From Acidobacteriota bacterium (GTDB lineage: Bacteria > Acidobacteriota > Terriglobia > Bryobacterales > Bryobacteraceae), in the NCBI GenBank assembly GCA_016213775.1, contig JACQZR010000155.1, forward strand, positions 1 through 64,000: 64,000 nucleotides of DNA, given 5' to 3'. How positions within the stretch are numbered: the stretch's first letter is position 1; each line of letters starts with the position of its first letter. The notes under the pieces were generated by a model that was not told the origin of the DNA, did not search any database, and saw only the letters and a list, made by a program, of their open reading frames with translations. The translations under genes were made by a program, and so were the position numbers. Positions 8,793 through 17,965 of this stretch are shown in pieces.

Positions 8793-10421
8793 GTGCTTCG
8801 CGGAACTATCTGTTTACTGATGGCGTGCGCGCTGGCTATGGCCGCGCAGGTGGACGAGATCTTCAAGGACTGGAGCAAGCCCGATGCACCAGGGGCCTCG
8901 GTGGCGGTGATTCGGAACGGCGAACTCATCTTCCAGAAGGGGTACGGAAGCGCCAACCTGGAGTACGGTATTGCGAACTCGGCGGACACTGTGTTCCACG
9001 TTGCGTCTGTATCGAAGCAGTTCACGGCGATGGCGCTGGTGCTGCTCGAGCAGGATGGCAAGCTGTCGCTTGAGGACGACATTCGCAAGCATCTGCCGGA
9101 GATGCCCGGCTACGGCCAGTCCGTCACTATACGGCACCTGTTGCAACATACCGGAGGCATCCGCGATCAGTGGCAGACGCTGGCCGTCGCGGGCTGGCGG
9201 CTGGACGATGTCATCACACAGAAGCAGATCCTCCGAATCCTGTTTCGTCAGAAGGAACTGAACTTCCTGCCCGGCAAGGAGCATCTCTACTCGAACGGTG
9301 GATACACGCTGGCGGCGGAGATCGTGGCGCGCGTTTCGGGGAAGCCCTTCCCACAGTTCTGCGAGGAGCGCATCTTCAAGCCGCTCGCCATGACCCGTAC
9401 GCATTTCCACGATGATCACAAGCGGGTGGTCCGGGACCGCGCGTATTCGTATTCCAGGAGCGGTTCCGGCTGGGAAGCCGCTCCGCTAAACTACGCCAAT
9501 GCCGGCGCAACGAGCCTCTTCACGACCTCGCCGGACCTGGTGCGCTGGCTGGACAACTTCCGTGAGCCGAAGGTCGGAAAACGCGCCGGCGTGGACCGAT
9601 TGCAGGAACAGGCCGTGCTCGCCGATGGCAAGAAGATCGAGTACGCACTGGGCGTGTCTGTCGGCAAGTATCGAGGACTCAAGACCGTGTCGCACGGCGG
9701 CGGCGATGCCGGCTATCGCACATATGTCGTCTGGTTTCCGGAGCAACAACTCGGCGTTGCTGTGCTGGGGAATGCCGGAAACTTCAACCCCGGTGGTGTG
9801 GCGAATCAAGTGGCTGCGGCGTACTTGGGCGACCGCATGGAACCCGAGACGAAGAAGACGGTGAACGCTCGGCAGTATGTTTCGGTAGAAGCAGCGACGC
9901 TGGACCGGTACGCCGGCGCCTACCGCATCACCAACGGAATGATGGTGGAACTTGAGAGCAAAGACGGCAAGCTGATGGGAGCGCCTTTGGGGCAGGCGAA
10001 GGCCGAATTCAAACCGCTGGGGGCGAACCGGTTCTTTGTGGAGCAAGCAGGCAGCGAGGTTGAGTTCACTTCCAAGCCGGCCGGCGGCATGGCGATCAAG
10101 ATCATGCAGGGCCCAGGGGCGATGGAAGGCGAGCGAGTGAATCTGGAGCGGTTCAATTCCGCTGACGCGCCGCAGTACGCCGGTACTTACTGGAGTGAGG
10201 AGCTCGAAGCGCGATACACAGTCACGGTCCGAGAGGGAAAGCTGTTTGCGGAGCACGTCCGCCACGGCGAAGTTTCGCTCACGCCGCTCGCCCGCGACCA
10301 GTTCACCGGTGGGCAGTGGTTCATGCAGCAGGTACGGTTTGCTCGAGACAGCTCGGGCCACGTCAATGCGATGACGCTCGGCGGTGGCCGCATCCGCGGC
10401 ATCCGATTCACCAAGCAGTGA
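8793..10421 (+). CDS. Secreted serine hydrolase, beta-lactamase (class C/PBP) family
   Basis: A 542-residue penicillin-binding-protein-like hydrolase. The GTG start gives a signal peptide (VLRGTICLLMACALAMAAQ). The active-site motifs are present: SVSK (nucleophile Ser72, Lys75), the YSN triad at Tyr166 and HGGG in the KTVSHGGGDAGY segment, replacing the KTG box as in many esterase-like members. The catalytic domain ends near residue 350; about 190 residues follow, predicted to form beta-rich C-terminal domains as in Pab87-type peptidases. The substrate cannot be told: D-amino-acid peptides, peptidoglycan or small esters are all possible. Monocistronic, divergent from the formate dehydrogenase operon. 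Confidence 0.88.
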   Translation: MLRGTICLLMACALAMAAQVDEIFKDWSKPDAPGASVAVIRNGELIFQKGYGSANLEYGIANSADTVFHVASVSKQFTAMALVLLEQDGKLSLEDDIRKHLPEMPGYGQSVTIRHLLQHTGGIRDQWQTLAVAGWRLDDVITQKQILRILFRQKELNFLPGKEHLYSNGGYTLAAEIVARVSGKPFPQFCEERIFKPLAMTRTHFHDDHKRVVRDRAYSYSRSGSGWEAAPLNYANAGATSLFTTSPDLVRWLDNFREPKVGKRAGVDRLQEQAVLADGKKIEYALGVSVGKYRGLKTVSHGGGDAGYRTYVVWFPEQQLGVAVLGNAGNFNPGGVANQVAAAYLGDRMEPETKKTVNARQYVSVEAATLDRYAGAYRITNGMMVELESKDGKLMGAPLGQAKAEFKPLGANRFFVEQAGSEVEFTSKPAGGMAIKIMQGPGAMEGERVNLERFNSADAPQYAGTYWSEELEARYTVTVREGKLFAEHVRHGEVSLTPLARDQFTGGQWFMQQVRFARDSSGHVNAMTLGGGRIRGIRFTKQ

Positions 10422-10441
10422 AGTGGGCGCCGGAGCTTCCG

Positions 10442-12232
10442 TCAGCGGTGCAAGAGAGACAGCCGGAATGCGGCCATTTCCTGGCTGTTGCGAACCAGTA
10501 GGCGGTCCCCGGTCAGCACCGGGTGGTTCCAGGTTTTACCCTGTATGGCCGCGAACCTCGCCAGCTCGTTAAACTGGTCCGGGGTCGCTCCGACGAGCGC
10601 GAGTTCCCCCTACTCGGAGAGCACCAGAAGCAAGTTCTGGTCGGGCAGGAGGACGAGTTGGCCGCCGCCGTATCGTCCGCCCTTCCATTTGCGCCGGCCG
10701 TCCTGGAGATCGATGCACGCGAGGATGGAGCCGTCGAAGCCGTAGGCGTGGCTATTGTGAACGACGAAGTCGTTGAACTTGGGCTTCAACCCGGTGGAGG
10801 TCCAGCGCTCCTGGACGGTCCATCCGCCGGGTCTCTGTGCGACCGCCAGCCGGCGCAGGCCGCTCCCTCCCATTCCCGAATCGCCAAGGGACATAAGGAT
10901 TTCGCCATCCGAGGCAAGGGCCGGCTGCACGATGCGCATGCCGCTCGGCAAGGCGTAGTCCCAAAGCAGCTTGCCGTCGGCTGGGGCAAGGCTGGTAGCG
11001 CCGTGCGCAGTCAGCAGCAGGACTTGCGTGACTCCGCCTATGGTGAAGAGATGCGGCGAACTGTAGCCGCCGCCGCCGGTCCGGGCTTGCCAGCGCGGGT
11101 TGCCAGTGGCGGCGTCGTAAGCGATGAGCCTGCCGGACGCTGCAACGATGACGATATCGCCGGCCAGCAGTGGTGAGCTCGCGAAGCCGTACTCCGGTAT
11201 CTTCGCCCCTGTGTCGGACGACGCGTTGCGTGACCACAGGACCGTGCCGTCATTGGCATTGAGCGCGTTCACGATCCCGGTTGCGCCGAATGCGTACACG
11301 CGGCCATTTTGGAGTGCCGGGGTGCTGCGCGGACCTGCGCCGCTCCCCGACTCGTAGAACCGTGTCAGGTCACGATGGCTCCACACCGGCTTGCCGCTGG
11401 CGGCGTTGTAGCAGGAGACCACCTCGTCGTCACCGCGCTGCTCCTGGGTGTAAATGAGGCCGCCGTGGACAGCATACGACGACCAGCCTGGTCCGATGGC
11501 CCGGCGCCAAAGCTCCACCGGCGGCGACGCAGCCCAGTCGGTTACAATCTGCACGCCGGGGATAATCCCGTCGCGACGTGGTCCGCGAAACCCGGGCCAC
11601 TCGGGCACCGCTGCTGCCGGGGTCTCTTTGGGCACCTCGGCCACCTTGGCCGGCGGAGGAGTCGCCGTTGCGGGAGCTGCCGGAAGCGCGACGGGCTCCT
11701 TGGTTGCCTGGGCTAAGAGACGTTCCTCGGGAGTCTGCGTCCAGCGCCAATGCAAGTCGGGGGTGAAGTCGTTTGCGACGCCCCCTGTCCGGACGCCGGC
11801 CCACCCTCCAATGGCGATCAGAATGGTAGCCGCCATCGTCGTGCGACGAAGCCCGTCCGAGAGACCACGAGTGGTTATCGCCCACACGACAAAGGCGAGG
11901 CCCAGCGCCGGGAGTGCCAAGAAGAGGAACAGGATCGGAACCCGTCCGGTGCCAAACGATGCATGGAGTAGGCGCGAGGTCACGAACAGCGCCACGATGA
12001 TCAGGAGCACCGCGCCGAGGCGCTCGGACCACGGCGCCCGGCTGAGGAGCAGCCACCATAGAAGGATCGCTACCGCGCAACTCACGCTGCCAAGAATCGA
12101 GACGATCAGGGCGTCGGGAGCGGCGATGGGGACGAGAAACTTGAAAACCAATAACAGTACCGCGAGAGCTACGCCGGGCGAGAGGCGGAGCGGCTTCAGA
12201 GGAGTCGGTTCGCTGGGCGGGGCGATATTCAT
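10442..12232 (-). pseudogene. PQQ-like beta-propeller membrane protein interrupted by an in-frame TAG
   Basis: The N-terminal ~180 residues contain four to five hydrophobic helices; the rest is a WD/PQQ-like propeller of the pyrrolo-quinoline-quinone repeat type (PEWPGFRGPRRDGI, then blades such as NAASGKPVWSHRD and NANDGTVLWSRNA). The frame stops at TAG (10610-10612) after LLLVLSE, giving 540 residues, but the same frame goes on for 55 more codons, [19 protein letters not shown] to [13 protein letters not shown], ending at TGA 10442-10444. That tail is typical propeller closure, so a CAG (Gln) to TAG change is the simplest reading. The truncated protein lacks the last blade strand and may misfold. 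Sequencing error or amber suppression are alternatives. A caller would annotate 10610..12232. Confidence 0.8.
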
Positions 12233-12320
12233 GCAGTGGGTGATACGCTCGTCACCGGCAGTTTGTTCACGCTCTTTACCGGGATGCTACGCCAGAACGC
12301 CGAGCAGTCGGTGGAACCAC

Positions 12321-12343
12321 AAAAAGCGAGGCTGAAGCCTCGC
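12321..12343 (-). terminator. Intrinsic terminator after the DUF1501 gene
   Basis: Read on the minus strand, GCGAGGC-TTCA-GCCTCGC forms a perfect seven-base stem with a tetraloop and is followed directly by TTTTTG. It lies about 30 bases past the DUF1501 stop and before the start of the propeller gene, so it separates the two transcripts. Confidence 0.75.
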
Positions 12344-12360
12344 GCAAGCTTGAAGCTTGC
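12326..12360. repeat. Two adjacent perfect hairpins (REP-like)
   Basis: Two palindromes lie side by side: 12326-12343 (GCGAGGC/GCCTCGC) and 12344-12360 (GCAAGCT/AGCTTGC, three-base loop). The first works as the terminator stem. Doublets of this kind resemble dispersed palindromic elements; only this copy is found in the window. Confidence 0.55.
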
Positions 12361-12370
12361 CCCACATTCG

Positions 12371-13690
12371 CTACGCGATGATGTCTTTGGCGACGATGCC
12401 GTGGACGTCCGTAAGGCGGAAGTCGCGGCCACCGTACCGGTAAGTCAGCTTGGTGTGATCGAGGCCCAGCAGGTGGAGCATCGTCGCGTGCAGGTCGTGG
12501 ATGTGGATCTTGCCGTCGATGGCTGAGCCGTTCATGCCGTCGGTGGCACCGTGCCGGTAGCCGCCTTTGACTCCGCCGCCGGCCATGAACATGGAGAATC
12601 CGCGGTTGTTGTGGTTGCGGCCGTCGTTGCCCTGGCCGTTGGTGGTGCGGCCGAATTCTCCGCCCCAGACGATGAGCGTGTCCTTCAGCATGTCGCGCTG
12701 TTTCAGGTCCTGGATGAGCGCGGCGATGGGCTGGTCGATTTCGCCGGTTGTCTGACGGATGCGCTGGCGGAGGTTGGCGTGATGATCCCAGTTCCCGTGG
12801 CTGAGCTCGATGAAACGGACGCCGGCTTCGGCCATGCGGCGGGCGAGCAGACACTGGATGCCGAACTGGCGTGTGGCGGCGGTGTCGACTCCGTACATCT
12901 TCTTTATGTGGTCGGGCTCCTTACCGATGTCGAGGATGCCGGGTACGGCGGATTGCATGCGGAAGGCGAGCTCGTAGGTTTCGATGACGCCGTCGATTTC
13001 GGGATCGGTGGTTGCCTTCTTCAGGTAGTCCTGGTTGAGGGACTGGATGAGGTCGATCTGCTTCCGCTGCTCGTCGGTCTTCATCTCGGGGTTGGAGATG
13101 TTGGGGAGCTTGCCGGTGCGGGTCAAGTAGGGGGTTCCCTGGAACGCGGCGGGGAGAAAGGCGGAGCCGTAGTTCTGGGAACCACCAAGACCGTTGGGGT
13201 TGATGGTGATGTAGCCGGGGAGGTCCTGATTGTCGGTGCCGAGGCCGTAGACGGTCCATGCGCCCATCGAGGGACGGACGAAGTTGAAGCTGCCGGTGTG
13301 GAGTTCGATGGTGGCCTGCGGGTGGGCGGGCGAATCCGTCACCATGCCGTTGAGGAGACATAACTCGTCGGCGACCTTACCGATGTTGGGAAGCAGTTCG
13401 GAGATGTGGAGTCCGCTGGTGCCGCACTGTTTGAACTCGAACGCAGGGGCGGTGAGGTTCTTGGACGATTCTGCCGCTTTGACGAGCTCGGGGTTGTAAT
13501 CGAAAGTCTCGTACTGGCTGGGCGCGCCCTGCATGTAGAGGAAGATGACGCGCTTGGCCTTCGGCGCGTAGTGAGGCTGCTTGGGCGCCAACGGGCTGCG
13601 GTAAGCGGTGGCAGCCTGGGTGCTGATTCCGGCGAATGCGGCGTAGCCGAAGCCGGCAGACAGAGTTTGAAGCAATTGACGGCGGTTCAT
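12371..13690 (-). CDS. DUF1501 secreted sulfatase-like protein
   Basis: A 439-residue protein of the DUF1501 family, which has an alkaline-phosphatase/sulfatase-like fold. It begins with a Tat-like signal (MNRRQLLQTLSAGFGYAAFAG), followed by the family signatures KRVIFLYMQGAPSQYETFDY, TGSFNFVRPSMGAW and IVWGGEFGRTTNGQG, and ends in RYGGRDFRLTDVHG. The catalytic activity of the family is not established. It is 24 bases downstream of the DUF1549/DUF1553 cytochrome gene; this pairing recurs in Planctomycetes and Acidobacteria, implying that the two exported proteins act together, perhaps on complex polysaccharides. Confidence 0.9.
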   Translation of the reverse strand: MNRRQLLQTLSAGFGYAAFAGISTQAATAYRSPLAPKQPHYAPKAKRVIFLYMQGAPSQYETFDYNPELVKAAESSKNLTAPAFEFKQCGTSGLHISELLPNIGKVADELCLLNGMVTDSPAHPQATIELHTGSFNFVRPSMGAWTVYGLGTDNQDLPGYITINPNGLGGSQNYGSAFLPAAFQGTPYLTRTGKLPNISNPEMKTDEQRKQIDLIQSLNQDYLKKATTDPEIDGVIETYELAFRMQSAVPGILDIGKEPDHIKKMYGVDTAATRQFGIQCLLARRMAEAGVRFIELSHGNWDHHANLRQRIRQTTGEIDQPIAALIQDLKQRDMLKDTLIVWGGEFGRTTNGQGNDGRNHNNRGFSMFMAGGGVKGGYRHGATDGMNGSAIDGKIHIHDLHATMLHLLGLDHTKLTYRYGGRDFRLTDVHGIVAKDIIA

Positions 13691-13714
13691 TTCCTTGTCT
13701 CCCTCTACTTGGTG

Positions 13715-16222
13715 TTAACTACGATACCGGAATTCAGCGCTGGCGAAAAGGGCCTGATAGAGCCGGGCCCAGGCGGTCTTCTCGTCGTTGTGTTCGGAGG
13801 TGTTGGAGCGCATCGCGTCGATGAATGAAAGGGAACGGTCAATTTCGGCCTGGGTAGCGTCGCGCGAAAGGACTTCACGATAGACACGCAGGACGCGGTC
13901 GCGGCCGGTGGTTTGCGCGTCGGCAAGGAGTTTCTCGGCGGCCGACTTGGACTGCGTAATTGCGAAGTTGGAGTTGACAAGGAAGAGCGCCTGGGTGGGC
14001 ACTGTGGTAACTTCGCGGCGGCCCTTGGGTTCGCTGGGTTCGGGGAAGTCGAAGGTCTCGTACATGGCTGGAAGGAAGTTGCGGAGGACCGGCACATAGA
14101 CGCTGCGCGAATCCATTTTGACAGCGTAATCTTCGGGGTAGGTGCCACGGCCGCGGCCAAGGTCGAAACCGCGGACAAAGCCCATGGTGGGGGATTCGGC
14201 GGGCCGCTGAAGGTTGAGCTTGCCGGCGACCATCATGATGGAATCGCGGATGGCTTCCACTTCCAGGCGATTGCGGTTCTGACGCCAGAAGAGGTTGTTG
14301 TCGGGGTCGGCTTTGGCGTTGCGGTCGTTGTAGGCGGTGCTCATGCGGTAGGACTTGGAGAGGACGACTTCACGGACAACCTTCTTCACTGACCAGCCCT
14401 GTTCCATGAAGCGAACGGCGAGGTAATCGAGGATGTCCTGATGGGTGGGCTGTTCGCCCATCTTGCCGAAGTTGTCCACCGTCGGGACGATGCCGCGACC
14501 GAAGGTGTGGAGCCAGACGCGGTTGACCATGACGCGTGCGGTGAGCGGGTTATCCTTGCGTGCAAGCCACTTGGCGAGTTGGAGGCGGCCACTATCTTTG
14601 GGCCCGATCTCAAAGCCGGAATCGTTGGGGCGGCTGACCACTTGCACGAAGCCGCGGGGGACTTTGCGGCCAAGGTCCTTGACGTCGCCCTTGATGTGGA
14701 TTTCGCAATCGTTGGATTCGCCTTCGCGGGCAGCCATGGCGAGGTCTTTGGGGAGCGGGAACTTGTCCATCTGCGCGAGGACGACGTTAGCTTCCTGACG
14801 GAGCTTGGCGGCAACCGCAACCTGCTGGCCGGGCGCGATGGGCTGGCCCTTCTTGAGATTGCGGCGGGCCTGTAGGAGCGCCGGGCTGCGGCCGCTACGG
14901 GAATCCTCGAGCTTCTTCATGAGCTCGTTCCATTCGGCGATTTTGGCGGGGTCCTTGATCCAGGCGTTGGCCTGCTCTTCCGGGGTGAGCTTCAACCTGG
15001 CGAGGAGGTTGATGTCGAAGTAGGAGGCGTTGTCGCGAGGGCGGCGGCGGAGTCCGCTGAGCATTTCGGTGCTGCGGAAGATGCCGGCCATAGCGTAGTA
15101 GTCGGCTGTGGGGATGGGATCGAATTTATGGTCGTGGCAGCGGGCGCAGCCGACGGTGATCCCCATGAAGGCTTTCGATACGGAGTGGATTTGTTCGTCG
15201 ACAACGTCCATGCGGAAGACGCTGGGATTCTGTTCGATCAGGTCGTGGGAGCCGAGGGAGAGAAAGGCAGTGCCGGTGAGCTGTTCATTGTACTGTTTGT
15301 CGTTGGAGGCGGGGAGGAGATCGCCCGCGATCTGCTCCATGACGAATTTGTCGTAGGGCTTATCGGCATTGAAAGAGTCGATGACGTAGTCGCGGTAGCG
15401 CCAGGCATAGGGCATGATGTAGTTGCGGCCGCGGCCGACGGATTCGGCGTAGCGGGCGACATCGAGCCAGTGGCGGCCCCAGCGCTCTCCGTACTGCGGC
15501 GAGGCGAGGAGGCGGTCGACGAGCTTGGTGTAGGCGTCGGGATGCTTGTTATTGAGGAAGGCGGTGACTTCGGCCGCGGTTGGTGGGAGACCGGTGAGGT
15601 CCATGGTGACGCGCCGGATGAGGGTGGCTTTGTCCGCTTCAGGGGATGGGGTGAGGCCTTTGGATTCGAGGCGGGCGAGGAGGAGGCGGTCAACGGGCTG
15701 GGTGGACCACTTGGCGTTGCGCACTTTAGGAGAGGCGGGTTTGACGGGGTTTTGGAAGGCCCAGTATTGACGGCCCTTCTCGATGTCGACCTTGGATTCT
15801 TTCCATTCGGCGGCGGCGCCGACCCGGGGATCGGGGGCGCCCATTGCGACCCACTTTTCGAGGTCGGCGATGGCGGCGTCGGGGAGTTTGCCCGCCGGAG
15901 GCATCTTCCGGCCTTCGTGGCGGACGGCCTTAATAAGGATGCTCTCATTTGGGTTGCCAGGGATGAGCGCTGGTCCATTGGCGCCGCCTTTCATGAGGCC
16001 GGCTTTAGTGTCGAGGAAGAGGCCGCCCATGGCGTTCTTGGTGCCGCTGCCATGACAGGCATAGCAGTTCTTGGCGAGCACTGGGCGGATCTTGGCTTCG
16101 AAGAATTCCAACTGTTCGGCGGTGGGTTTGTCAGCGGGCTTGGCGGCATCGGGCTTTTGCTGATTCCAGGCGAGCGAAGCCCCAAAGAGAACACTAATCG
16201 AACAGAGGGTTTTCCAGCGCAT
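13715..16222 (-). CDS. PSCyt1/DUF1549/DUF1553 cytochrome c-domain protein
   Basis: An exported protein of about 835 residues. After a signal peptide (MRWKTLCSISVLFGASLAW) comes a cytochrome c domain with the haem-binding motif NCYACHGSG (CxxCH), then DUF1549 (VDRLLLARLESKGLTPSPEA, YGERWGRHWLDVARYAES, CARCHDHKFDPIPT with a second CxxCH) and C-terminal DUF1553 (LARKDNPLTARVMVNRVW, FDFPEPSEPKGRREVTTVPT). ATG 16220-16222 was chosen over the upstream ATG because it places the positively charged n-region directly before the hydrophobic core. First gene of a two-gene unit with the DUF1501 gene. Electron transfer linked to extracellular polymer breakdown has been suggested for the family; no substrate can be read here. 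Confidence 0.9.
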   Translation of the reverse strand: MRWKTLCSISVLFGASLAWNQQKPDAAKPADKPTAEQLEFFEAKIRPVLAKNCYACHGSGTKNAMGGLFLDTKAGLMKGGANGPALIPGNPNESILIKAVRHEGRKMPPAGKLPDAAIADLEKWVAMGAPDPRVGAAAEWKESKVDIEKGRQYWAFQNPVKPASPKVRNAKWSTQPVDRLLLARLESKGLTPSPEADKATLIRRVTMDLTGLPPTAAEVTAFLNNKHPDAYTKLVDRLLASPQYGERWGRHWLDVARYAESVGRGRNYIMPYAWRYRDYVIDSFNADKPYDKFVMEQIAGDLLPASNDKQYNEQLTGTAFLSLGSHDLIEQNPSVFRMDVVDEQIHSVSKAFMGITVGCARCHDHKFDPIPTADYYAMAGIFRSTEMLSGLRRRPRDNASYFDINLLARLKLTPEEQANAWIKDPAKIAEWNELMKKLEDSRSGRSPALLQARRNLKKGQPIAPGQQVAVAAKLRQEANVVLAQMDKFPLPKDLAMAAREGESNDCEIHIKGDVKDLGRKVPRGFVQVVSRPNDSGFEIGPKDSGRLQLAKWLARKDNPLTARVMVNRVWLHTFGRGIVPTVDNFGKMGEQPTHQDILDYLAVRFMEQGWSVKKVVREVVLSKSYRMSTAYNDRNAKADPDNNLFWRQNRNRLEVEAIRDSIMMVAGKLNLQRPAESPTMGFVRGFDLGRGRGTYPEDYAVKMDSRSVYVPVLRNFLPAMYETFDFPEPSEPKGRREVTTVPTQALFLVNSNFAITQSKSAAEKLLADAQTTGRDRVLRVYREVLSRDATQAEIDRSLSFIDAMRSNTSEHNDEKTAWARLYQALFASAEFRYRS

Positions 16223-16383
16223 GATTACTTTATATATCACAGCGTGCCTTGGAAAGTTGCGGTGGGGAGTGAAATTTCAGTTTCATTCCGACCGTAGTGG
16301 GATTGTGACGTCCTGACGCAGCTTCCCCATCTCGATGATTGGGTTGCCTCTTGCAGCTACAGAATCATCTTTACACCCAACAA

Positions 16384-16411
16384 AAATGCGGGCCTCCGAC
16401 GGCCCGCATCT
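16384..16411 (-). terminator. Intrinsic terminator, probably the original tRNA-Pro terminator
   Basis: On the minus strand ATGCGGGCC-GTCGGA-GGCCCGCAT is a perfect nine-base stem followed by TTTTG. It lies 10 bases beyond the displaced 3' half of tRNA-Pro, in the orientation of that tRNA. The intact tRNA copy at 19914-19990 has no such hairpin behind it, so this looks like the ancestral terminator of the tRNA gene, now cut off from it. Confidence 0.8.
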
Positions 16412-16421
16412 TTACGATTCC

Positions 16422-16470
16422 ATTGGTCGGGGCGGTGTGATTCGAACACACGACCCCCTGCGCCCAAGGC
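16422..16470 (-). repeat. Displaced 3' half of tRNA-Pro (island attachment repeat, distal copy)
   Basis: These 49 bases match 19912-19960 at 47 positions. They hold the anticodon 3' side, variable loop, T arm, acceptor 3' strand and the encoded CCA of tRNA-Pro, but no 5' half. The two differences (C to T and G to A in tRNA sense) face each other in the T stem, so pairing is preserved. This is the structure expected of an attachment site left when an element integrated into the tRNA 3' end. Confidence 0.85.
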
Positions 16471-16857
16471 GGTGCTGCATGCCGACCTGAAGTGCCCTGT
16501 TTTCAAATGCTTACGATTCAATAGGATACGGCCCGGCTGTGTCGGTGTGCTCATGTCCGGGTGCGTGGAATGCTTCGGGCAGCTACAAAATCATCTACAG
16601 TTGCCCAGTATGGCGGCAGCGTTCAAAATGCCGTTTTTGCGCTCCGGACAACGCACCCGCCTTTTCGACATTTTCAGGCCGACCCGGATTCAAGCGCTTA
16701 CGTCGCCTTTCGGTGGTGAAACTTGTGGTCCCTCGATGTTCTGGCGTCTACGGATTATCTACAAAGGCACCTGTCCCTGTGTCACTTTGGTCGAAGGACG
16801 GGGCCCCGGCGGCGATGGCACAGGACCACCCATTGCGAAGTCTGCCGCCGCCTCCGT
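16471..16857. other. Island stretch without a recognisable gene
   Basis: No frame on either strand gives a recognisable protein. A segment near 16580-16600 (GCAGCTACAAAATCATC) resembles 16353-16370 outside the repeat, and ACGATTCAATAGG at 16515 resembles ACGATTCCATTGG at 16414, so the left flank may be partly duplicated. It may be what is left of a deleted integrase end. Confidence 0.4.
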
Positions 16858-17166
16858 TCAGCGGTCCCGGATGCTGATCACAAGGCTTTTGCCGAGCACT
16901 TTCGCGGCACGAGCCATTGTCTCCAAGGACACTGACAAATTGAGGGGATCGAGTAAGCGGTCAAGCTGAGACCGGCTGGTGTGAAGCTCACGTGCCATCG
17001 CCTGCTTCGTTTTGTTCTGCTGCTGCATCTCTTGTTGAAGCTGCCATGCCAACACTCGCTTGATTGCCACAGCCTCCACTTCTTCGCGCATTCCTTCTTC
17101 CTCCAGGAAGCTGTCGAAGCTGGATCCACTATGGTCCAAAACCTTCTTCTTCGCTTGCCTTTTCAT
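16858..17166 (-). CDS. XRE-family helix-turn-helix antitoxin (HigA-like)
   Basis: A 102-residue protein with a C-terminal HTH: QQQNKTKQAMARELHTSRSQ is the helix-turn-helix core and LNLSVSLETMARAAKVLGK the following helices, as in HigA-type antitoxins. The N-terminal ~40 residues are charged and would wrap the toxin. It starts four bases before the stop of the HigB-like toxin gene (17163-17166 overlap), the usual toxin-first order of higBA. It should neutralise the toxin and autorepress the operon; no operator can be pinpointed. Confidence 0.85.
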   Translation of the reverse strand: MKRQAKKKVLDHSGSSFDSFLEEEGMREEVEAVAIKRVLAWQLQQEMQQQNKTKQAMARELHTSRSQLDRLLDPLNLSVSLETMARAAKVLGKSLVISIRDR

Positions 17167-17507
17167 TGCAGACCTCTTTCGTGTTTGCTTTTGTTTGCGC
17201 GCGCCAAATTCAAATCCGACGGCGGAGTGCGTTGTGTCTTTTTGATAAAGCCATGCAGCAGCACCATACGGCCCAACTTGTCGATGTAGAACAGAACCCG
17301 CGCGATACGGTTCTGCCCGAGGTCAGTACGGACTTCACAGATTCCGTCATCGAGTCGCCGGCACACTGGCATCCCGATCGGCCAACCGAACTCCACCGTT
17401 TCGATGTCATAACCAATGCGTTTGCGGTCATCGCGCGAGGGAAGGCTCTTGAGCCAATCCCGGACGGGCTCGCCACCGGCTTCGGTGCGATAGAAGATCG
17501 CCGGCAT
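17163..17507 (-). CDS. HigB-like / phage-derived Gp49 toxin (RelE fold)
   Basis: A 114-residue protein of the phage Gp49-like HigB family, a ribosome-dependent mRNA interferase group. The N-terminal MPAIFYRTEAGGEPVRDWL, the central VEFGWPIGMPVCRRLDDGI and the C-terminal RIARVLFYIDKLGRMVLLHG strand with FIKKTQ are family hallmarks; the Arg and Lys residues of the last strand carry the usual basic catalytic surface. The ATG at 17507 lies inside the end of the truncated PIN reading frame, so this pair replaced the rest of that toxin. Partner of the HTH antitoxin at 16858-17166. Confidence 0.87.
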   Translation of the reverse strand: MPAIFYRTEAGGEPVRDWLKSLPSRDDRKRIGYDIETVEFGWPIGMPVCRRLDDGICEVRTDLGQNRIARVLFYIDKLGRMVLLHGFIKKTQRTPPSDLNLARANKSKHERGLQ

Positions 17508-17682
17508 CTCTGTCGATTTCGCCTGACCGGACCTTTACCGCAAATGCCGATTGCGCCTCCACAAATCCGAGCATGGAGATCAGGTTTTGCCGTCCTTGCA
17601 TAACCCCGGTGACGGCTGCTGTTCCAGCTTCGGCATGGTAATACTTCACGAGTGCGCTTGTGTCGTAGAATAAGGCGGACAC
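17428..17682 (-). pseudogene. Truncated PIN-domain (VapC-like) toxin
   Basis: The frame begins with a good PIN N-terminus (SALFYDTSALVKYYHAEAG, first catalytic Asp) and the second acidic residue (GFVEAQSAFAVKV), but after about 60 codons it runs into the start of the HigB-like gene and ends 25 codons later in unrelated sequence. Intact VapC proteins have about 130-150 residues and need a third and fourth acidic residue, which are missing. The GTG start overlaps the stop of the DUF104 antitoxin (TGATGTG). A non-functional remnant whose 3' part was lost when higBA was joined here. Confidence 0.75.
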
Positions 17683-17683
17683 A

Positions 17684-17965
17684 TCAATACTCTCCGCGTT
17701 CTTCCACTACAACCTCGGACATGTTCCCTTTGATCGGCGATAGAGCTGCTCTGACCTCATCAATTGCCGGGTGTCGTTGCATGACAGCGACTTCTGCGCG
17801 AACCTCAGCCAGAAGCCTTTGGTCGATCAACCGCTCAAGCGGACGGGTCGTAACGACTGGGAAGTCCGATACTGTAATGTGCACCTTCTGTGCCTCATAT
17901 AAAGGCAGGGGTTCCAGTGGACGGAGCACACCGTTCTCGTAAACGGCGTCGAGTTCTCGAATCAT
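17684..17965 (-). CDS. DUF104 (AF2212-like) antitoxin
   Basis: A 93-residue protein matching the DUF104 antitoxin pattern: MIRELDAVYENGVLRPLEPL followed by EAQKVHITVSD. These short beta-rich proteins pair with PIN toxins. The ATG at 17965 was preferred over an upstream start at 18025 because family members begin exactly with this motif. The gene is directly coupled to the truncated PIN toxin, so the antitoxin is now an orphan. The C-terminal part (residues ~35-93) would have contacted the toxin. Confidence 0.8.
   Translation of the reverse strand: MIRELDAVYENGVLRPLEPLPLYEAQKVHITVSDFPVVTTRPLERLIDQRLLAEVRAEVAVMQRHPAIDEVRAALSPIKGNMSEVVVEERGEY

Noticed and set aside
15128-16297. A 389-codon plus-strand frame opposite the DUF1549/DUF1553 gene
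   Set aside because: Glycine- and valine-rich antisense frame; the minus-strand gene has intact haem and DUF motifs.
16471-16857. An integrase remnant next to the distal tRNA repeat
   Set aside because: No tyrosine-recombinase motif was found in any frame; only low-level repeats with the flank.
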